Shown here in pieces: positions 47,854-59,368 of a stretch of DNA of 64,000 nucleotides. Source of the stretch: Siphonodentalium dalli (Eukaryota; Mollusca; Scaphopoda; Gadilida; Siphonodentaliidae). Below the pieces are notes generated by a model. It was not told where the DNA came from, ran no database searches, and worked only from the letters and a program-made list of their open reading frames with translations. The first letter of the stretch is position 1. Each line of letters opens with the position of its first letter. The translations under genes were made by a program, and so were the position numbers. Location: NCBI GenBank assembly GCA_032622095.1, contig CP136066.1, positions 47,154,911 through 47,218,910 on the forward strand, in the 5' to 3' direction.

Positions 47854-48247
47854 CCCTGCTGGACAAAACAAGTGTCAACTTAACTGCGGTGCGGTTAGCG
47901 TTGCCACCGCGGTTGAAATGCAACTACATGTACCGGTACACCGCGGCTCCACCGGCTAACTACAGTTGGGCTGCGGTTTACTTGCTATTTGGCATGGTGT
48001 ACATGTAGTTGCCGCGGTGTACATGTACTTTCATTAAACTGAAAAAAGAAAATACAAACCAAAAATGTACATGTCATTCGGCCGCGAGGGTACATGTAGT
48101 TGCCGTTCGGACGCAGTGAACTTGCCGTTCGGCCGCAGTGTACTTGCTGTTCGGCCGCAGTGCTCAACTGCAGTTACAAACTGTGACACCGCAGCCGAAC
48201 GGCAAATACACCGCGGTGCCAATGGACACTTGTTTTGTCCAGCGGGG
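47854..48247. mobile_element. MITE M1, copy 2
   Basis: Nearly identical to copy 1 (394 bp; one 5-bp insertion), same flanks; product of the 1.04-kb duplication. Confidence 0.85.
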
Positions 48248-49627
48248 TAAGGACCTGTAGCCTGTGCCAAAGGATTTAGTCATGCAAAAAGTAAAATCCA
48301 AGATGGCTGCTGGCGGCCATGTTTTTTGGCCGAATGACCCCAAAAGGACTCGTTCCCATCTACATGTCATTGTTAAAATCTATGACAAATGTCATGAAGA
48401 TCCGACCAAAGCTACGACCTGTAGCCCGCGCCAAAGGATTTAGTCATGCAAAGAGTAAAATCCAAGATGGCTACTGGTGGCCATGCTTTTTGGCCTAACA
48501 AACCCAAATAACTCGTTCCCATCTACATGTCAATATTAACATCTATGACAAATTTCATGATGATCACACGAACAGTACAACCTGTAGACCGCACCAATGG
48601 ATTTAATTTTTAAATCCAAGATGGCCACCAGCGGCCATGTTTTTTGGCCGTTTATTCCAAAAGAACTTGTTCCCAATTACCGGTACATGTCATTGTTAAC
48701 ATCCATGACAAATTTCATGAAGATCAGACCAAAGGTACGACATGTAGCCCGTGCCAAAGGATTTAGTCATGCAAAGAGTAAAACCCAAGATGGCTGCTGG
48801 CGGCCATGTTTTTTGGCCGAATGACCCCAAAAGGACTCGTTCCCATCTGCATGTCATTGTTAACACCCATGACAAATTTCATGAAGATCCAACTAAAGCT
48901 ACAACCTGTAGCCTGCACCAAAGAATTTAGTCATGCAAAGAGTAAAATCCAAGATGGCTGCTGGCGGCCATGTTTTTTGGTCGAACAACCCCAAAATGAC
49001 TCGTTCCCATCTACATGTCAATATTAACATCCATGACAAATTTCATGATGATCAGACAAACAGTACGACCTGTAGAACGCGCCAATGGATTTAATTTTGA
49101 AATCCAAGATGGCCACCAGCGGCGATGTTTTTTGGCGAATGACCCCAAAATGACTCGTTCCCATCTACATGTCAATGTCAACATTTATGACAAATTTCAT
49201 AAAGATCAGACCAAAGGTACGACCTGTAGCCCGCGCCAAAGGATTTAGTCATGCAAAGAGTAAAATCCAAGATGGCTGCTGGCCGCCATTTTTTTTGGCC
49301 GAATGACACCAAAAGGACTCGTTCCCATCTACATGTCATTGTTAACATCCTTGACAAATTTCATGAAGATCCAACCAAAGCTACGATCTGTAGCTCGTGC
49401 CAAAGGATTTAGTCATGCAAAGAGTAACATCCAAGATGGCTGCTGGCGCCCATGTTTTTTTGGCCGAACAACCCAAAAATGACTCGTTCCCATCTACATG
49501 TCAATATTAACATCCATGACAAATTTCATGAAGATCAGACTAAAGGCACAACCTTGAAATCCAAGATGGCCGCCAAGATGTTTTTCGATCGAAAGACCCC
49601 AAAATGATTCGTTCCCATCTACTAGTA

Positions 49628-50022
49628 CCCTGCTGGGAAAAACAAGTGTCCACTTAACCACGGTGCGCTTAGCATTGCCACCGCGGCCGAAATGCAACTA
49701 CACCGCGGCTCCACTGGCTAACTACAGTTGGGCATTGGTTTATTTGCCATTCGGCCATGGTGTACAAATGTAGTTGCCGCTGTGTACATTCATCAAACTG
49801 AAAAAAGACAATACAAACCAGAAATCTAACCACGGTGTACATACCATTCGGCCCCGTTGTAGTTGCTTTTTGGCCATGGTGTACATGTGTACTTGTCGTT
49901 CGGCCGCGGTGTACATGTACTTGCCGCTCGGCCGCGGCGCTCAACTGCAGTTACAAACTCTGACACTGCACCCGAATGGCAAATACACCGTGGCCAATGG
50001 ACACTTGTTTTGTCCAGCAGGG
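49628..50022. mobile_element. MITE M1, copy 3
   Basis: 395 bp, ends CCCTGCTGGGAAAAACAAGT and inverse, flanked by TA at 49626 and 50023. It sits at a different place in a satellite C unit (ATCTAC...CATGTCAATG), so it is an independent insertion. It is more diverged from copies 1 and 2. Confidence 0.82.
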
Positions 50023-50048
50023 TACATGTCAATGTCAACATTCATGAC

Positions 50049-50645
50049 CAGGGTTCGCTCTGCCACTTGCCAAATTTGCCAATGGCAAAAATAATTCACA
50101 GTTGGCAAAAAATATTTTCATTTGGCAAAAGTTTTGGCAAGTCACTTTTTAATTCCTTATTAATGAAGTTAAAAAATATCGGTCAATCAATACCATTCAT
50201 TTTCAGAAATTATTACAATGGAATTATATTAGTTGTGTTTTATATGGTTTCGCAAAAGTTAACACCTCCATTAAGATGCAGTTAATCTGATATCATTAGT
50301 ATCAACGGGTGGAGGGATTACCTCTATTTAGTGTGATGGTGGTGCTTACATAGCTAATCTTCATATGATGTTCGCTTTTGATCAAGCAACGCTTCTACTA
50401 TTGTATTGTTCGGTAATCGGTTTATTGTTGTATGATAAACCGTAATAGATGAGATCATAATCATTAACTAACTGCTTTTTTATCGATATCAAACAGTGAG
50501 TGTCGAAACATAAGACTCAGTCAAGGTTGCAGAAAATGATGCTATTGGGAATAATATTTGGCAAATTCTAAAAGAATTTGGCAAAAAATATTTTCATTTG
50601 GCAAATTATTTGGCAAATGTAAATTTCGTTCCAGCGCGGACCCTG
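50049..50645. mobile_element. 597-bp hAT- or Mutator-like non-autonomous element
   Basis: Ends are CAGGGTTCGC and, inverted, CAGGGTCCGCGC. It interrupts a satellite C unit at ATTCATGAC (50040-50048), and AATCATGAC follows at 50646-50654: a 9-bp duplication with one mismatch. The subterminal regions carry repeated TTTGGCAAA / TTTGCCAA words in opposite orientations. A CAGGG terminus favours hAT (8-bp duplication); a 9-bp duplication would favour Mutator. No transposase. Confidence 0.72.
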
Positions 50646-51054
50646 AATCATGACAAATTTCAAAGAGATCAGACTAAAGGCACAACCTGTATCCCGCGAC
50701 AAAGTAAATTGTTGACGGACACACAGACACATGGATGACGGACGCCAACCCATGGCAATAGCTCAAACTTACAAAGTTGTAAGTTGAGCTAATAAAACGG
50801 GATGCGTTGGAATTTTGCAAAATGAATAAAATGAAAACCGTCAGGAGCTCCGAAATAGGGGTGGGCGGGTCACCGGAAACACAGGTATATATTTTTTTGG
50901 CTTTACTACTTCGGGGTTCATGCAGTTTGCTGAATTTTTCTTGCGGTAAAAATCCGATGACCACATTGAACCCGCCGTTCATTTCTTATATAATACAGCA
51001 GTATTACATGGGGTGACACCACTATAGAGGGGGGTCAATTACTTAAATCTAGGG

Positions 51055-51232
51055 AAGTCGATAGCCGAGAGGTACTGTAGTGTACTGGTCTCTCGTGCTA
51101 GCGGGCCAGGGATCGCAACCTGGTCAGGGTATTCTGACAAAAATCAGAACTCGGTCAGATACCAAGTTTGTAAAGCTGAAAAGTCTCATTTGAGATCACT
51201 GAATAAAGATCCGAATGCAAAAAAACCGACTT
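51055..51232 (+). mobile_element. tRNA-like SINE remnant
   Basis: TCGATAGCCGAGAGGTACTG resembles a tRNA A-box region and CCAGGGATCGCAACCTGG sits where a B box would be, about 50 bp later. The segment ends with AATAAAGATCCGAATGC and a short A-run. Resemblance is moderate and there is no clear target duplication. Confidence 0.45.
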
Positions 51233-51331
51233 CCCCCATTACAACATCTATCCAGGTATTTTGTTGTTCTGCAGTATGCTGTCTGATTGGGGGTGCGGAC
51301 ATTAATGGCTAACCTGTGTACATGCCTCGGG

Positions 51332-52035
51332 GTATCTGGAGAAGTCAGCCCAAAACAAGGTCGGCCACAAGAGAAGTCGGCCCGGGTAAATTAAAGATTG
51401 GTCAAGAAAAGTCGGCCCCATTATTATTTTACTGCTTGTTAATGCCTGTGGCACAATAAGATGAGACCGACATTTCGCCACACGGTGTCATAAGGGATTA
51501 CATCACCTCGTAGCATTCCATTTTATCTGACCATGTTTTGGTCACATGGTGTCAAGGAGGATTATATCACCTCCTGGCAATCCATTTTCTTATCGCCCAC
51601 TGTCATGGTTTTACGCAGATACGGTATGTCGATAGGGTTCGTTAAACGGAAATTTAAATCTGTACCGGAAAAATAGCCATATATACAAGACATGGTATTA
51701 GACCAGATACGAACCTTCACACTTAGTCAGCCAATTAATCTACATGTATAGACCTAAACAATGTCCTGTCATAATTATAATGGGCGTCGCGCCAGAGGGA
51801 TTTCCACATGGAAGCAGTCAGCGAAACGCCGATAAAGATCAACACTAAGTCATATACAATGTAGTGTTGAACAAGGTTTCCGTGACACCTGATATACATG
51901 TATGTTACTCAATTGAGTAAACATGTCACTAACTGATGTTAATAGCTGGGCCGACTTCGTACGGGGCCGAATTCGGGGCCGACTTCTCTGGGGCCGACTT
52001 CGTAGCGGGGCCGACTTCTCCTGTATTCCGCCTTG
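51332..52035. mobile_element. Foldback element with subterminal GAAGTCGGCCCC repeats
   Basis: The left side has GGAGAAGTCAGCCC, AAGGTCGGCC, GAGAAGTCGGCCC and GAAAAGTCGGCCCC (51339-51420). The right side has the inverse words GGGCCGACTTC and GGGGCCGACTTCTCC (51949-52021). The ~500-bp centre is non-coding. The layout, inverted ends made of a short spaced repeat, matches the element at 16924 although the repeat word differs. Confidence 0.6.
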
Positions 52036-52099
52036 GTGTGTGCACATTAAAGAACGCTACTGCAGTCTCACAGGGTTATAAAGTTACTAGTACTCGGCC

Positions 52100-52390
52100 G
52101 TGGTAGCACCTGGACCCGACAGTAATGATTAACAGCCCGAGGGCCTATTTATAGACCCGAGACGGAGTTAATCATTCCTGGAGGGCTGTAAAGAAACCAA
52201 GGTGCCCGACAAAATCATGCTATTACTATTATTACCACACCGTCCTGGTGTGAGCATGCTTTAATGAAAACAAAGCTTAGCGCTCGCTTCTGTTCAACTT
52301 CACCTTAAAATCATGGAATCATGACGTGTGGGTAAAATAATGTTCATCTAATAAAGAACGCCCTCTAAAGTGGTAAAAATATTAAGTAAT
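52100..52390 (-). mobile_element. Internally deleted derivative of the Crypton at 35.7-38.0 kb
   Basis: On the minus strand, ACCACTTTAGAGGGCGTTCT (52378 leftwards) matches the Crypton left end at 35731. About 150 bp further, TAATAATAGTAATAGCATGA and the nested hairpin with GATTAACAGCCCGAGGGCCT (plus-strand 52123-52142) match the Crypton right-end hairpin at 37878-38020. The 2.1-kb recombinase region is missing. Divergence is about 15-20%. Confidence 0.62.
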
Positions 52391-52863
52391 ATTGTTAACG
52401 TTGGAATCAACAGAAAGATCAGACTTTAATTTTTGAGTCGCGCGATCGCTCTTGCGCACCATCGCGCGGCTAAAATTGAAAACCAGTGAGCGATCAATAT
52501 TTCGTCAGCATTGAATCGGAGTATTAAATTAATTCCTTATTAATAATTATGAATTACAATTAATATACCGGGGTAGGAGCATGTACAATATGAAAACACA
52601 GTGTGTAACATTCACTTGTGCTAATGGATAGTGGATTAAGCAGTGTTAAACCATCAAAGAGTTTCAATGGACATCCATCGTGAGTAAACTACTAGTAATT
52701 CAATTTACGCAACATTTATGAATGTATTTCCGCTGTTTATTTTATCTTGATAGAAACCGCGCGGCTGGCCAAAACCCAGCGAGCGGGACTATGCGCGCCT
52801 ACATTTTGTAAACATGAAAGTCTGAAAGATATCTGTATGAATTTGAACTGAATACACATGTAC
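52391..52863. other. No gene; short GC-rich inverted segments
   Basis: GTCGCGCGATCGCTCTTGCG near 52438 and GAGCGATCAATATT near 52486, and CGCGCGGCTGGCC near 52757, are local GC islands in AT-rich sequence. No assignable element. Confidence 0.4.
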
Positions 52864-52865
52864 TA

Positions 52866-53249
52866 CCCTGCTGGGCAAAACAAGTGTCCACTTAACCACG
52901 GTGCGCTTAGCATTGCCACTGCGGCTGAAATGCAACGGCACAGCGGCTCCACCAGCTAACTACAGTTGGGCCGCGGTGTATTTGCCATTCGACCATGGTG
53001 TATAGTTGCCGCTGTGTGCATTTATTAAACTGAAAAAAGACAATATAAACCAGAAATCTAACCACGGTGTAATGCCATTCGGCCCCATTGTAGTTGCTTT
53101 TCGGCCATGGTGTACATGTGTACTTGACGGTCGGCCATGGTGTACTTGCCGCTTGGCCGCGGTGCTCAACTGCAGTTACAAACTCTGACACCGCCGCCGA
53201 ACGCCAAACACACAGCGGTGCCAATGGACACTTGTTTTGTCCAGCAGGG
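52866..53249. mobile_element. MITE M1, copy 4, outside the array
   Basis: 384 bp with ends CCCTGCTGGGCAAAACAAGT and inverse. TA precedes it at 52864; the right flank reads CAGTACG, so the second TA is not directly adjacent. Closest to copy 3 in its interior (shared CATTCATCAAACTG / CATTTATTAAACTG region and AACCACGGTG). Confidence 0.82.
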
Positions 53250-53997
53250 CAGTACGATTGATCTTTTCAATTTGAAAACAGAAAAAAAATTCTTTTTCAG
53301 TCCTAAATCAAATGATTAAATTAATGATAAGCAAATACCTGTGCAACCTTTGATGATTACTAGATTTGAGAACAAATTCAACAATGCCTCCAAGCTCCTG
53401 TCGAAAGTAAAAGTGCAATAATCATGTCACAAACACAGTTTACACATGATGTCATGAAATTGAATACACCTAACATTGAATTGCCTAGTCTTCGTGTATC
53501 TGTGGTACACAATAATCCATACAATCCTCAAAACAACATTCATTGTTGCAAATTAGATGAAACACAGATCAATCACTCGTTGATTTTTCAATTTCGTGCC
53601 ATGTGGGGCCTTGACCTTGTAGTGGAGAAATCGGTGTATATAAAGTGTTTGTCGACGCCGATGCCGGCTCTAAATAAAAGTGTAATGTCTAGCTTCTTCG
53701 TTGTTTCTCAGTGGATGTGACTGCGATTTGGTATGTGTGTCCGGGTTGGGTCATGGATGATTTTGATTATCGCACATGCACATTTAAATTTGATTTGTTT
53801 TTTTAATTTACAAATTTCGAGTAGAAGATTTGTTTACAATCGAGATGGCTAATCACAAACTGTGCCACGGTAATATTTTACCGAATGCCATGTTATCAGA
53901 CTAGAAAGGCTGTGATTAATCCTCGATTAATCTATTATTTGATTGAGTCTCTGAATGACTCAGTGAGGACAATTAAAAAGTGATCATCGGCAATCGT
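53250..53997. other. No supported gene
   Basis: A 98-codon open frame at 53424-53720 is the longest in the interval. It matches no family I know and has no coding context, so it is not called. Confidence 0.4.
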
Positions 53998-56900
53998 TGT
54001 TGTTGTACTTGTATGTAAATTCCTCCGTCGCGGTTGTCTTCGGAGCACGCTGCTCTCCTAACTCAGTACCGTTACTAACAGTCGATTGTGTTGAAGTTGA
54101 AGTGAAGAAAACGTAATTCTTCGATCAGTTTCTGCTGGAGTCTGCGCAGTAACCTCCCGGAAGTCACGTGTGAAATTTACAAAAAAGCATACACGCTATT
54201 TTCGCTCTTGGTATAGAAATATAGAAAAATTATATGACGTCATAATTCACACGCATTTAGGTATAAACACCCACTGGGGTGGTTGCTATGACGTCATAAT
54301 TCACACGCATTTAGGTATAAACACCCACTGGGGTGGTTGCTATTAACATGTTATGTTACAAGTCTCAGCGTGTGAAACTGAACATTTATTTATTTATTTT
54401 TTGTTGATTTGAGTCTTCATCTCATAATCGCATACCTCACTCGTATTTAAATTCGCGCAGTACTATTTTTCTTGCCCCTGTAGGTGTGCGAATTTAAAGC
54501 TGAGTGAAGAAATAGTACGACTACTTTAAGTTTACACCAAACCACAAGGAAAATAGTATGGATATGTTAATAAGTTACGTACATTTGCATAACGTTGTAC
54601 TGAATGGACCATGGTATGCATATGTACATTCGGGCCATCTATCTCAACACCACTTTTCACATGTAAAACTATAAACCATGGTCAAAACTTCGATGTTTCA
54701 ATGACTGTAGTTTACTGTGTTAACTCCAGTAACCCGGTTACAACTGAATATTTAATTTGTGTTTGAGGGGGAGACGCACGTTTGCGTAATTTGGTAAAAT
54801 CTTGATAAATATACAACCGTACGGAATGGAACTTCACAGAGATGTAGAACACATATTGAGGAATGCATACCATGTATTGAACATTTTGAAATATGAACAT
54901 CATGAGAGTAATTAAGAGAGATCTATAACATTTTATAATAAGTTAACTTTAGGTACCGAGAACTTTTATCTACTTCCACAGTCATCGTTAAACACTGGTG
55001 ACAGATGTAGCATCATATCTGCTGTCCATGAGAGGAGCCGTCTTTCTGCAGAAGAAGGAACACCATTCTTATAAATGAAGTCAAATTATGAGTACCCTAT
55101 TCTGAAAAATGGCAATAATAAACCAGACATTTGCAATTGGTACTATTTAGAAATGTATGGAGGACAGGATGGACAAATAAATCAATTGAACTTTTTTAAA
55201 AAAGCCAACAGTCTGTATATTTGGATATTAAATGGCAACGATCATAATAAAATAATAAAATTATATATGTACCAATTTATTATTATTAATTAATAATTAA
55301 TTTGATAATTTATTTATTATTTTATTTTCAATTTTTTTTACTGTTTGACTGAACTCTCAAAAGATACTATAGTACTCTCATTCAGTTTTTCAAAACATAT
55401 TATCTCTCAATATATGATAGATTGTCATTGATGTCATACTTAACTGAATTGACCAAATAAATACACATGAATAAATCATAAATTTTGAGGTTTTCAATGA
55501 TCCAAGGACTGAGGTATCCCAATGATGCAAAGTATTCCCACTATATCAAAGTAATCAATCGGACAGTACGCCATTGCATATTGGTGATAAGCCGGTTGAA
55601 ATACAGTTTATGTTGACATCAAAGGTGTCACTTTCTGTAGAGTAATGTATTTGTCAAATAATGGACCATGGTTAATGGCTCATACAGAACATCGCACATA
55701 ACTGTTGGAGGTCATAGCCTGTATTAATGTGCAGTGTTGACGCTAAATTAAATTACATATCTGCTCATCTGCTCATTGTTGCTACCACTGGTATCAGCAA
55801 GGCAACCTCACAGTTATCGGCATTGTCATTGATTACAAATGACAAGGATTCCATTTCTTTAATTCCAAGATATTTCAATCACCTATAAGAGACAGTCAAA
55901 TTTTAATACAAATGTTCTTAACTTTCAATTTCGCACCACCGATGTATAACAGCATTAGCTTTCTTTGGGGGTGTTGCCACCAACACCACGTTTACACAAA
56001 TAAAATAACACAAGCTCTCTCGGGGTAAATTCGCATTAGACACCACATATTACAAAAATAAAATGACAAACTATTTTCATGTAAAACGTATGTACACGAA
56101 TCATTGAGTGGTCAATCTCAATGCCTTGTAAAAAGCTTTATGGGAGGGGGCTACAAATTAGATTTAACGAACACCTTAAATGGGTTCCAGCAACGGTTGG
56201 AGCTTTAATTCAATTACTTGATAGATCCTGAATGTGTCTTTGCTATTTGATGGCAGCGACAGGATAAAATAAAACAGAAATATTTTGATAATTCACATGT
56301 ATTTAGATTGAACTTAACAAAGACCCCAGTTCACGCGACAACTACTGTGCGTCTTTAACTCTGGTACAAGCATAACAGATATATATTATAGGTACACGGG
56401 GGCGGGGACAAAATCACAAATGTGATTTAATGTTATTAAATGTGATGGGATGTTCAATACATTTGTTTCCAGCTAATTGTGGTATCCACCTTAATGCATT
56501 GAAGGTATGACCTCAACTTACCTGTACATGTTGACGTTACAGGTAATCATGAATTAACTTCTCTTTGCACTTCTCCTACCGGATACAGGAAAACCCCATA
56601 ACAATCCAATGTGTTAGTGTTCAGTCAACTGTAATTAAGACAATTTGTAGGTTAACAAATCCAATAACAATATTTTATTAAAAATAGGATGACAATGAGT
56701 GAGTTAAAATTTTGTTTGAGGGTTAAGTTGCAATAATATTCCACATGTGGAAAATCAGATTGCTGCATATTTATTACTAACATAATGCACAGATGTAATT
56801 AATTAGTACCATGTACCCAGTACACACATGAACATGGCTAGAGGATCTCTGTTGTGGGTGGGGTGTCCACGTCTATGAAATTTTCAAAAGCACGGCCCTT

Positions 56901-57425
56901 GACCCAGACCAAGCAAACTCCCTCCAGTCCCAAGTTTGCAAAATACAATTTTCACCCCTCTACCGGTGGTTATAATTTTCTAACTGATATCTCAAAGTTT
57001 CCAGGAAATTTCCAATATGACACCCCTCCCTAAAGTTGAAAATGTCTAACTGATGGCCATTTAAGTTCAAGATTTGGGTCAAAGATATGATACTATGTGC
57101 TTATTGGCCGAAAAAATATCATATTCCCAAAGAAATTGAAACTATTAAGAACAATTTCTACATATTATTGTTGTGAATTTTTCAACTATTCATGTTTGGC
57201 CAGACTTATAGAAACCACCCCGGTGGGTGTTTATACCTAAGGCGCGTGTGAATGATGACGTCATATATTTTTTTCTATATTCTATACGATGAGACGAAAA
57301 TCAGGAAGCGTGTATGCTTTTTTGTGGAATTAACACGTGACTTCCGGTCGGTTACTGCGCAGAATCCAGCATAAACTACTAGGTGTTCGATATAACGGAG
57401 GAATATTCAGACAACAACAACAACT
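53998..57425. repeat. Long inverted repeat pair (arms ~345 and ~215 bp, 3.4 kb apart)
   Basis: Left arm 53998-54343 and right arm 57211-57425 are reverse complements with gaps; shared blocks include TGTTGTTGT, ATTCCTCCGT, CTGCGCAGTAACC, GGAAGTCACGTGT, AAAAAAGCATACACGC and TATGACGTCAT. The left arm holds an internal perfect 54-bp tandem duplication (54234-54341) around TGACGTCA and GGTATAAACACCCACTGGGG; the right arm has one copy. The intervening DNA is AT-rich and non-coding. It may be a non-autonomous transposon or two inverted copies of one short repeat. Confidence 0.72.
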
Positions 57426-57561
57426 TGGTGGTTGCTATTAATTCATTCATTTCGACTGTTTCGGTGTTCTAAGCTATTAAAACTTTGTGGGATATCTTGG
57501 AAGGTGTTTAGGAAGGATTGGTTTGATATATTATTTATTTCCAACTGTTTTGACCATATTT

Positions 57562-57574
57562 GGGGGGGGGGGGG
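57562..57574. repeat. Homopolymer (G)13 followed by (TA)n
   Basis: Thirteen consecutive G then TATATATATA. A poly-G run next to TA is prone to length change and sequencing error. Confidence 0.95.
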
Positions 57575-57884
57575 TATATATATAATACTCCAGCATGCAT
57601 ATACATATTATACCATTCAATTAATTGTAGCTCTTTCACTACCTGTTCCCAATATGTTGATCATGTACATGCAAGCCAAGTACCTGTAACATGATAACCA
57701 GGTGTGGCACGTCCTAAATGTGACTAAATGTAAATAGTTAAATATGACGATATTGAACCAATTTTCTTCCTATTTTATGCATAAATTATGAGATACTTGA
57801 ACATGCAGCCACATTGAAGTGTAACAATAATACATTAAATGAACAGGCTTTAGATAAATTTTGATTCGTGCAACGTGAATCATT

Positions 57885-57968
57885 TGTGTGGAATTAGACC
57901 ATGCCATGAATCTCTACTCTGGCTATGTCCATACATAGCGATTCATGGCATGATCTAATAAGCCACAT
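57885..57968. repeat. 84-bp hairpin
   Basis: TTAGACCATGCCATGAATC (57894) pairs with GATTCATGGCATGATCTAA (57940) with one mismatch; outer TGTGTGG/CCACATA extends the stem across small bulges. The loop is 27 nt. Confidence 0.88.
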
Positions 57969-59270
57969 ATATGGTATTTATTGTTGGATTATTTCCCTTG
58001 TTTTAAAGATCCATGAAACGATAATACATATTCAACGTATAGTTGAATAATATCAGGTCATTCGGATGCCTGGTATTAGTATCAACATGATTAATTTGGA
58101 GAAAATTCCCAAACGATCATATGTAGTATTTAATATTTGGCATTGAACAGAGTGAAATTGCCATGTGGTCTGAGTAGATCATTCTGACACTATTAATATT
58201 ATAATTATTAATTTAATTTTCAGCCTAAATTAGGCACTTGATGGGATTATACAATTAACTATTATAATTTGATTACAACCAAAATAGGACAAAATATCTT
58301 GACATTACTCCTCCAAATTGTAAAAATATTGTGGTGTGTCCACTCTAGTGATCAATACAAAATAGCATGTGACCAGAACTTGGTAGCAGCATTAATTTTT
58401 TTTATGAGCAATGGCCCAAGAAAAAATACGTGGCAACCATGAGTATAATGATAAAAATAACATATATATGACTAGCGTTACAAACGTTGTGTGTTGTGAG
58501 TTTTCTTGTTAAAAGATGTCAGAGTGGTTGAAAATGTCGTCGGTCAGCCATTTTGTAAACAAATATTATCAGTCTTCGAAAATTTATCAAACTTACACCA
58601 AGCACAAAATCATTCATGCGATCGATGGTACCACCAGTTCTGACACGTTCCCAGTTACTCTTCCTTAAATATGGGTCGTCATTGCTAGCGATCGAACATT
58701 ATGCAATGCCTAAATTCACAAATTTGAAGTGAAAATCAACTTTCGGTTTTGAATTCTCCGAAATTACCGGAAATGGTTTCATAACTCACTTTAGTATGCC
58801 GTAATATATACTTCCCCGCATTTTACACAGAAAACGCATATCATCGTATTATGTGCGGAACACTAATGTAACTAAACCTAAAAATTACTAACTATATGCA
58901 ATTTTGATACTTTTAAGAGATGCATTATGTCGTTTTAATATTGTCGCAATGATTTCAAGCTTATTTTCGATATGTGGGCGAAATTTTATTTTTACTTTAA
59001 ATTTCCATCAAATGTTTTCATCTTTTTTTTTCTATAAATGTAGTTGACTGGAAGTCAATAATATGAATATGACTTATCCTGATAGTTATTCAAATAACCC
59101 ATTGGAGATCAGGTGCTGATCGGGTACACATATTGTGATATTTCCTTTTTTTGTAGGCAAACGAACAGAATAAATTTTGACTTACGTTTTCAATGGCGGC
59201 CATTGATAGTGCATATTGTCGTCATCTTGGAATCCGTCTCTGGCGGCAAAGCAGCTCATTTTACGAACAA
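57969..59270. other. No recognisable feature
   Basis: AT-rich non-coding sequence; only short unrecognised open frames. Confidence 0.5.
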
Positions 59271-59368
59271 AACATGGCTCCTCTCATGTAAACCAGTTAC
59301 CATAGCACAGCATGGTCAACTCTTTGTCAAATATTTTTAGTTATTTAAAAGTTCTCGGTACCTAAAGA

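Larger units (their letters stand above)
46735..48820 (+). repeat. 1.04-kb tandem segmental duplication carrying a MITE
   Basis: 46735-47776 and 47777-48820 are nearly identical and include the MITE copies at 46813 and 47854 with their flanks. Offset is 1041 bp before, and 1046 bp after, a 5-bp ACATG difference inside the MITE. The second MITE copy therefore arose by duplication and not by transposition. Confidence 0.85.
44735..50760 (+). repeat. ~164-bp tandem array (satellite C)
   Basis: The unit is AAAATCCAAGATGGCTGCTG, GCGGCCATGTTTTTTGGCCG, AATGACCCCAAAAGGACTCG, TTCCCATCTACATGTCATTG, TTAACATCCATGACAAATTT, CATGAAGATCCGACCAAAGC, TACGACCTGTAGCCCGCGCC, AAAGGATTTAGTCATGCAAA, GAGT. A second unit type has CCAATGGATTGAATTTTGAA before the AATCCAAGATGG core. 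The array ends near 50710 with ACACACAGACACATGGATGA and CAATAGCTCAAACTTACAAA then GTTGAGCTAATAAA, a terminal cap resembling tails I associate with molluscan repeats. Three TA-flanked MITEs and one larger element are inserted in it. Confidence 0.9.
54946..59368. repeat. Second long-range inverted repeat pair (arms ~100 bp, 4.4 kb apart)
   Basis: CTTTAGGTACCGAGAACTTT at 54947 is matched inversely by AAAGTTCTCGGTACCTAAAG at 59349, and CATGAGAGGAGCCGTC near 55028 inversely by the 59275-59290 region (GGCTCCTCTCATG). The pairs are collinear. No coding sequence lies within that could be a transposase. This pair overlaps, but is not nested with, the 54.0/57.4-kb pair. Confidence 0.6.

Noticed and set aside
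44735-49944. Open frames such as 47550-47777 and 48597-48824 recurring along satellite C
   Set aside because: They follow the 164-bp unit and its duplication; frames break at each unit variant.
53424-53720. 98-codon open frame
   Set aside because: No recognised domain and no conservation evidence; length is within chance for this interval.
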